From Opisthorchis felineus (taxonomy: Eukaryota > Platyhelminthes > Trematoda > Opisthorchiida > Opisthorchiidae), in contig SJOL01009403.1 in NCBI GenBank assembly GCA_004794785.1, forward strand, positions 784,304 through 848,303: DNA of 64,000 nucleotides, read 5' to 3'. Below, piece by piece: positions 51,201 through 60,200 of the stretch. The position numbers and the translations under genes are program-made. Within the stretch, counting starts at the first letter, position 1, and each line of letters begins with the position of its first letter. The notes below the pieces were generated by a model. It made no database searches and was not told the DNA's origin. It saw nothing but the letters and a program-made list of their open reading frames with translations.

Positions 51201-54200
51201 ACATAAAAACAGCTCAAAACGTTCCAGTGCTTGGCAAACTAGACATGAGGATTAAAAGCACATTTCCGAATAAATGTAAAACGAAGTCTCAGTACGGTAG
51301 CATCAGCCAAGTTGAGAGTTTCTGTAAAGATAGGAAAAAGCCTGTTCCAGAGTTCAAGCTAAGGTCTAATACAAATGACCACTTCACAATGGATCATCGT
51401 GCACAGTAGATTACTGTAACTCGAAACCTTGAAAGTCAAATATACTAGTTTATTTACTCACACGGTAGGAATGAGCGAAATTCATCCCCTACCTGTCTCA
51501 TATGAATCACAAAATAAAGGGGTAATCAGAACCGGGAGAGGCCAGTTAGAGTGTTTTTCGCGAGATTACTATGAAGGCATTCTCACTAAGAGGAGTATTT
51601 GTTCCAGGGGCCAAACATAATCTACCTTCTAACACGCGGTAAAAATCATCCAGCTCTACGTGATGAGTTGCAAGAAGAGCGAAACCGATCATGGGCTGCC
51701 GAAGAGTATCCAGCAACCTTATGAGCAGTTTCCATCCAGCATAGTTGTTTGGGTTTGGCTCCGACACAACAGAAAACGGTCCTTTCCTCTTCAAAACACC
51801 AGTGACCGTAAAATACATGGGAATCATATGCATCCAAAGGGTTTCAACGGCTCATACGTTCCATGAAGCAACCATCCCACCAAATAGTAAAGCTCTCTTG
51901 TTGCTATGGCTAGTGTGACATCTGAACTGCACGAAACTGGACGAAAAATTAACAACAGCATGCGAAAGCGCAAGAATCAAAGTATTCGAACTCCGGTGCA
52001 ACCAAAACCCTTCTATCAGGCAGGCTCAGACAGTAATCGGTTCAACATGCATTATGCCGGTACACTGTAGAAGTTGAGGCCCTAGAACATTTACAAATGA
52101 TTATAAGACACTGAGCACTTATATATCGTCAAGCACCTGAGAGTCCTTGCTGTGCGAGACAACTTAATTTATCCAATTCAGATGAGACAAAAATTAAAAT
52201 TGACATAGGGTGTCGCAGTGATAGGGAAATTCACAGTGAAATCCCATTGCCGATGTGTTCCAGATGAAACTAAATGTGCTTTGAACTCATCGATGAATCT
52301 GGTCGTCATGACAACAAAACTTAAAGGAAACAAGAAATCCTTATCGTGCTTTTTCTCACATAAGCTTTCAGTTTAAGATAATGGGGACCATCTAACATTT
52401 CACAGGCGTGGTTTAAACAGTACAACTGACAAAATGAAATCATTCAATGCTTAAATTTCAGACCGACAACAATGTAGCCCACATAATGGGTTGCAGTGAT
52501 TCGCGTTTGGACAGAACGATAAAGAGATTTCCCTCGCCCCAATCGGAATGGAGTCGCTTCCGACGAGAACATCCGGGACGACTGAAAATCAGTCTATGCA
52601 AACAGTACATGCTAGGGATTGTTTTCATCGTCTGAATTCTCCAGTCATAACCAGTAAGGTGCATCCACAAAACATGCGCACGCAGACCATCGAAAACTGG
52701 CATGCGTTCTTCGCCAAAGGCCTACTACAATTTTTTCACACTAGAGAACCTGTTCTTGCATCTTAGGATCTTGGAACACATCAAATCTTGCCCAGCACAA
52801 GCAACCGATCATTCCAACCCACCTTACTGGGCAATTCATTTCCGCGCAGCCTGACTGCCCGTTTTGCAATAATAGAAACCAAACCCGTATACCGTAAAGT
52901 AAAACGCAGACCAACCATTAACGGAGACGAGAATCCCGTTCCTTGATCATTCGTGCAACAGTACAAAATGACCCCGGGCACACATGAACTCTTGCAAGTT
53001 CAGATGTTGAACGCGCGCTCTCACTAGATATCCGCCCTCTTGAACACTCTTTCTTTGGTCCTCAACTGCGCCGTTGTTTTTCGTCATCATTCAATTCATT
53101 CAAATCTAAGAACCAACAGCTACACCGTACATTCCGAAATTCTCACGTATGAAGAGGGTGAAAGTAGATAGTACGTAGATTCATTTCACTTCCTACGGAT
53201 CAATCCCCCATTTTGGTTCACGCTAACCCGGTTAATGCGTTGATATTTTTAAATTATTATTTTCAGAGCGCACAGGCGTAGCGGACCAATTAATTCGTAC
53301 GGAAAGATAGATATCGCAGCGCCAAGCGCCAAACGCCTGTTGCTTCGTTAAACCGCCATCGGAAGGAACTGCATATCCGGTCTGATATTGTCCTAGTGTA
53401 TGCATCCTTAGGAGGAAAGCACATGTGACCGCGCAACATTCTATTGTGTACGCCCAACTAAAGCTTTTCAGGGTGTAACAGAGGCTGGACGGGTGTTATT
53501 CGGCGTACAATGTATATTGCGTATACAATAACGAACAAATGGTTAGATGCACACGAAGATAAATTCACAGTAGCTGAAAGGCTTCTCGTGGCGACAGCCC
53601 TAGTTCCCAAGTTTTACATAGGATTGCGCTAATCCATTCCCAAAGGATCCTGCGTTGAACCCATAATTGGATTGTCTTCCTAATAAAATTCCCTGTTCTA
53701 TCTGAGCTGGTCTGGGAAACATCGACATAATCATGTTAACATTACAGGTGCCGGGAATTTTACCAGCCTATTTGCACCAGTAGTTTTTCAAGTGCAATCT
53801 TGAAATTTCTGACAAAAAGTGATGAAGTGATAGAGAAACAGCATCCTCGGAAGAAGCTGTTAACGTGCATAGTTTAGAAGTACTAAAACCACGCACACGG
53901 GACTCCTAGGGCCAAGCCTTGACTGTAAGTCATTTGGTTGCTGCTTATGATTAAAATGACTGCGACGTCAAGCCATTATCTTCTTTGTGACTAGTGTTCA
54001 CCGACACAGCAGATTAACCGATAAAGAATTCTAATCAACTGGCCAAGTGTAGATTATCAAGCGGCAGCTTCGCTTTGATTGCAGTACTCATCCGTATGCT
54101 TCTAGTGTACTGTGCATATTACGATGAAAATTGGGTAACGAAAGCTGCCGAATTGTCGCAACATCTAGGTGCGTTTTTGCACACCTAGATCAGCTTGTAT

Positions 54201-57200
54201 GTGACCGATAGTCCGAAGAAAATGCAGGGAAAAAACAACTCGACTCCAGGAGAAATTCGACGTAACAGCAGGCAATCGTTTTGCCAAATACTGTGAGGGT
54301 GAAAAAATTCCACAACAGGTCCACAACTTTCAGAAAATACCAACGAATGAAAAAAATCAACACAGATACATAGGTGAGATCGTTTTAAACCAATGCATGG
54401 TTAGGGAGGTTGAATCCCGTTAAGGGGGAATTCGCCGCATGATGGTTCAATCCTTTGGGCGTTTACCCTGAGAATAATCACTGTATGGATAAGCAATTTG
54501 TCGGAAAGATGAGGCAAATCACTCACTCGATTTCTGAAAGTGCTTAGTGCCAGGTAGACGATAGTGATGAGCCGATTTCGAGAGTCCGGCGTTAAATCAG
54601 ATATCCACCGGACAAGCAGCGACTTTTCTGAGTAACGCAACACCCATAAGGATGCAAGTAGCCATTTTCTGAAAGTGTTCATTTCAAGCATCATGCTGGA
54701 CAAGTCATTCTTTGCTTCAGATAAGCGTGACAGATCCGATGGCTTTTTGGGCATCCCTGAACGTCTGCTCGCTGGCCATAGGAAGCGCTCCCCGAATATG
54801 GTGTCCTTCGAGCCCCGAGAGGTCTGAATAGTAAAGTGATCAGTTAGTAGTGTATGACTGAATACTTACTTTTTTCTTCCTATGCACGACAGATTTAAGG
54901 AAGCTGCTTTCAGCAGACATCGAGTCATCTTTTTCGGACGCAATGTCCAACATGGGTGTGCTACTTGCACGTCGTGCGGCACCCACACTTGAAGGACGTT
55001 CCACCTCGAAAAAGGACCACGTCGTGATAAGCCTTTCCATCCACTGATCAACAAGGTCCAACAAATCCAAATAGAGGGTGGCAACCTGTGACAGCGAACA
55101 TAGCGTTGGTTTTCTTGGATTGGTTAGGTGAGCGTCCGGTTGACCAGAAATACGTGGGTCTACTTCATGCAGTCCAAACAGATCACACAACAACGTGACT
55201 GCCATCTGTTGCACTTTAGGTAGGCTGTTGGAGATGGACGGGTCGTAACAGAAGAGATCATATAAAGTTCATAATAGTCAGGGAAGACTGTGACGGATGA
55301 TTCAAACCCTGAACGTGGGCAGTACATTCAAACAGCGCTTGCGTGCATATTAAAAACCTATGTGATCACAAAAATTTCCAGATAACGACCGGCCTACCGT
55401 TGATGTAAATAGATTGGACTAAGTAATCCTTCCGGTCAGACACCACGTAATATACGTGCACGGACCACCGCGATCCAACCCATGATAATATTAACAAATA
55501 AGAACCAATATCGCCGACAGGTATACGACCGGCGGAGGTCATCGTGGATACACCCGCAAAAACGTTGTCAGACTCCTTTTATGCATGTTCAACGGAGTTG
55601 TAGTTCCTGAGTCGAGCGCGTCTTAAACAGACAGCGGTTCACAGCTAGTATAAGTTAGCAGCACCTAGACAGCATACATATATAATGTCACTGACCCTTA
55701 CAGTCCACATGCGGACTGAATGTCGCCTTGAATGACCAGTTCCCAGAAAGATCTCACTTACAGGTGATGTTACAAACCTTCTACCCTTGATGCTATTTCA
55801 GGACAATTCCAGTCCAAAACGAGAAGAATCAATATTTCAATTTGCTCGTGCTTTGATTTTACAAACCGTCAGACGGAACAAAAAAATTTTAACCTCATTG
55901 GAAGGTTTGTTTAGTTGTTTGATTGGCGTCTCAATGAAACTGGTAATAAGTGCTCCAACCACATTAGCTTCCCCGAAACCATCACGAACTAACATATCTT
56001 ACACTCCTGATAAGACACTAAAATATGAGACTAGGAACTGGTGCTGACTGATTACCCACTGAATTTTCCGCACATTTTTGCAAGGTCTAAGAAAATCAAC
56101 TCAAGTGCAAGATATAAATGGGAAATAACTGCTACAAGCTTTAACATGAAGTTTGTCTATCTTCTCGCCATTCATTACATAGGCCAAGCGAAAAATTAAA
56201 CCGTATTTCGAAACCAAACAGTCACCATTGGGCTCATAAGTAACGGAATGGACACCATGAAAGTAGCAGTCTGACTGTATGAAATGAATTCACAATACGT
56301 AATTAGCAGAAACTTTGACAATCCCGTATGGAACTGTGCAAAAATGCGCTCTGGAAGTAAGTTCTGCACTCTTCATGTACACTTTCAGTTTGCCATCTTT
56401 TCTTGAACAACCCTAACAGCGTCTTCATTTGTTGGTTGTTTGCATTTCTGAGCTGCTGCTCCATTTGCTCCGCTGAATCGCCTTCTTACAATTTGAACGT
56501 GAACCGACCTCAATGAATACACTGTCAGCGCCAACTCTGAGAAGCAGTTTTGGAATATTTCATGTGTTCCCGACAGTAACGCAATGTTTCCGCGATGGAG
56601 TTTCAATGCCGGAAGATCGATGCACAGCTCAAATGTTCCGGCAATCTCATCAGCGTACAGACATCGAAAGCTGGTCGTTGGTTTGTTCTCTGAGCTGGCC
56701 AATTTGATTTCCCGTTGCTACTGCAATACTATACGTGATGAAACTACCTGCAAGGGTTGTACTTTCAGTGGACTATGCACAGGAGTTCGCCAAGAATAAA
56801 ACAACTGGAAAAGTACTGGTCCCAGTGACACTTCCAAGGAGCCAAGACGTCGACTTTCAGTTTAGATGTTGGTTGTAGCTAACAACTTCTCACTAGAATG
56901 ACAGCAAGGTACACAACAGTACAACTCCAACAAGCAAATGGTGGATGCAGAAAGAATTTATTACACCACACAGGTGGAGACTTTCATGCCGTTGATGTGT
57001 GTTGAATAATGGTGCTTGGTCGCTGGGATCTTATCACAAAAATTAGGCTCATCCGTTTTCTTCTGTGCAATTCTGAATACTGGCAAATTTTGTTGACAGT
57101 TCAGCTAGTGAACACACATTGCCGTTTAACGTGGCGTGTCTAGTGAATAGCAATTCGGTAAACAGACCTTTCATGCAATTGGACAAAATAATTTATCATT

Positions 57201-60200
57201 CACTTCCCCATCAATGGAGGGACATCTTCAAATGTGTGGGACTGTATTCAAACAAAAATGATCACAGCCAGTGATGAAAGTGATCTCAAAGTTTAAGCAT
57301 CTTGTGCTTGTTCAGGGATAACGCTGAAGCGTTTGAAACCAAACTCCAAAAACTAAACGTACTATTCTACACAGCACAAAATTCTGTACTAGAAAACTAT
57401 GTAATTGTAAGGCTACCAAGTTAGTTGAAGTGAGTATGATGAATTTCTCAAGCCTGCGCCAAAACCGAACCGAGACACCACGAAAGGTACTTTCTCTCTA
57501 CAAACCGTTTTATCTAACCATACTGCTGGTCTTCGCTTTACCGTTTTATCCTCCCTCCATTTTGGAGGATATCCGAAAGTGTTAGCAGATCAGAGAACTG
57601 TGATGTTGCCAACTACAAATATACATGGCATCTTTATGAACGAGTCGGAACAATATCATCTGGAAGAACAGGTAGCGAGTATCGTCCATAGTCTACCGAC
57701 CTACTGAAGCTGTTTGATTAGTTACGACCCGGTGAACCGTAGCCATAAGATTCAAGGATGCTCCAAAGGTCTCAAGCGGACAAGCGACCAGATATGTTTT
57801 CCACTGCTCTCTATGCCCCGACCGGCGTCTCTCCAGCATCTGTGGAAGACTGCTTTTAACTACCCTGCAAGACTTGTAGCAGAGATGTGTTACCAGGCGC
57901 AGATGTAAACGCTCAAACATAAACACGATGAGAGCAACCTTAAAGGCTAGCACTCCATCCGTACCCACTGATGACAACCAACTACGCTTGATGCAGCCCT
58001 GTGTAGATAAAGAATCGTTTCTGGTGAACTTCGGCAAAGCTTCCACTAGTGGCACATGGCACCGTTCATTCTCTAAACAACCATGGACACAGGTATATCA
58101 TATTACGATCAGCTTCTGATGACAATTTGTACAGGACTGCAGGTTGTCCGCAGGCTCTGACCGTACCAAATGGTCATTCGCACTCCCGGAAACCCCAAAC
58201 ACTTCCGTGAGCGGGTTGATAGGGCTTAATTGGTAAAACGACTAGTGCAGAACTCCTAGTTCTCATGGCTCTCGTCTACCTCTCTTTGCCACCCCAAGCA
58301 GGATTCGGCAAGCCTACATACTTTTTCGGCTTTAATTCAATTTCTACATAGACAAAGCCCTCCGGGGTATGCTTAATATTTTTGCGGGCTTGGTTTGCCA
58401 CCGAGGGAACCTCTATGCGAATACGTAGGGGAACACTCAGGCAATGCTGTGCTCGTCCGTAAGTGTGTACCTATTGCTGGCAGTAGCACGGCCCACCGAC
58501 CGGCTTGTACAAATACAACACAACTAGAGAATGTAACGAAATTTCAAGCCCACGGTTTAGCAATCACGGATTCTACGTGAAGATTGACAAACCCTCCCGA
58601 GCGCTCATCAACAGGCTCTAACAGGCTTCACGGAAAGGCAAGATTGGCTCAATTCTACAGTACAGCAAGCCTAAGCAGCCCCCATTCGCAATTTAAAAGT
58701 TCGATGACTCATGTTCTATCGGACGGAGAGGGACTACGCAGTGCTGAAACGCTATTCCAGATGTTTTGACCCAGTAGTAAACGCCAGTGATCCGTGATTC
58801 GCTCTGACTTCCTGATTTGACATAGTTAGCCTCAAACATCAACTAAATGGGCATAACCACTCGCCCAACCGGAACAATCCAGGTGCTCACAGAGTACTTT
58901 AGTTTAGTGTCAGTTAAGTTTACCTGTGCCGTACTCAACATAGCCGAACTTAAAATCTACGCTACAATTGACAGTGCATACCGGTAACGTGGTCAGATGA
59001 AATCTCAACTCAACCCTAGAACTCATCAGTTAGTTCGCCAGAGCAAAAGGGCCACTTGAACGATGGCGATGCAGGTATAAGTTATTCAAAACATATTTGA
59101 AAGAGGAAGTATTGTATTCTAGTGCTGCTTACCCACTGCTAAGTAACTTAAGTGTGAGAGGAAACAAGCTCAAACTATATAGATTGTTTGTATGGAAGGC
59201 TGTTTGACTAACGGAGACTTACTCGGTGTTCATGCACATGTCAGTAGTGCCAGTGATTAGCAGAGAAACGAGGTTAAAAATTGGACAAGCTACTTTGTTT
59301 GTGATGTTTTCCGCGCTCGACAAATACAGGCTTCGTGGTTTGGTCGTCTCTGAACAGCAAACAAGGACTCCCTCTGCCGCACGAATTGACCCCAGGCAAA
59401 TCTTGAGCTCGGGGAAAGTTAGTCCATTCCATAAAAGATAGTTCTCGTGGCTAGATATAATTTTTAATAGATCCAGTTTGCAACTGAGGATAGTCTCCAA
59501 TTCCGCTGCATCTGAACGCAACGTAGCCATGGATACGAGGAACTGTAGATGACTGTCAATCTGATAAAAGGGACCAAATGCAAGAACGTCATTCAAACTG
59601 TAATCTGGACGTGTTTGGTCGTCAGCTCTGGATGACCTGAATTACAGTACTAATTTCAGGGGGCAAATGAAACGGCCAACTGGAAAAAAGGTCCAGGATG
59701 TTGAGTGCAAAAATGGTTAGGTAACATGACATCGGAAATTTTTAGCCACCTACGGTATCAGCAAACGAACTGTTTGACCCAAAAGCTAGTCTGTTTGGTT
59801 TTCAATCTGTTCCAAGAGTCTTTTTCGTTATTTCTGTCACACTAAGTTAGTTTAGGGCTAGCTCGAGAACCCTGGCTGTGACGATGTGCATAGCAAGAAA
59901 TAGATAAGCCATCCCATTAGTTTGCTTTTCCTCAATACGGCCACCCTCTGATAGGGCCCAACTTGCTTGGATTTCTTAGAGTCGCAACAGAAAGTAACTA
60001 CGGTTATTGGTTTCCTATTAAATAGAACACAACTTTCCAAATGCCAGCGGTGCCATCATGAATGGATGTTAGATTACAGCGCAGACCACTCAAAACGTGT
60101 TTCAATCTGCCTGGACCTTGCAACGGATTACACTAGAATATTTCAGTTTGTAACATGCAATAATATTTTTATTCCACAACATCCGCGAAAATGTGACCGT

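Noticed and set aside
57548..57571. Short inverted repeat TATCCTCC / GGAGGATA
   Set aside because: Short, imperfect context and no associated feature; likely chance.
57693..58055. 120-codon minus-strand open frame in the intron between DOCK exons c and d
   Set aside because: No family resemblance, opposite strand also open, and the flanking exons join in phase without it.
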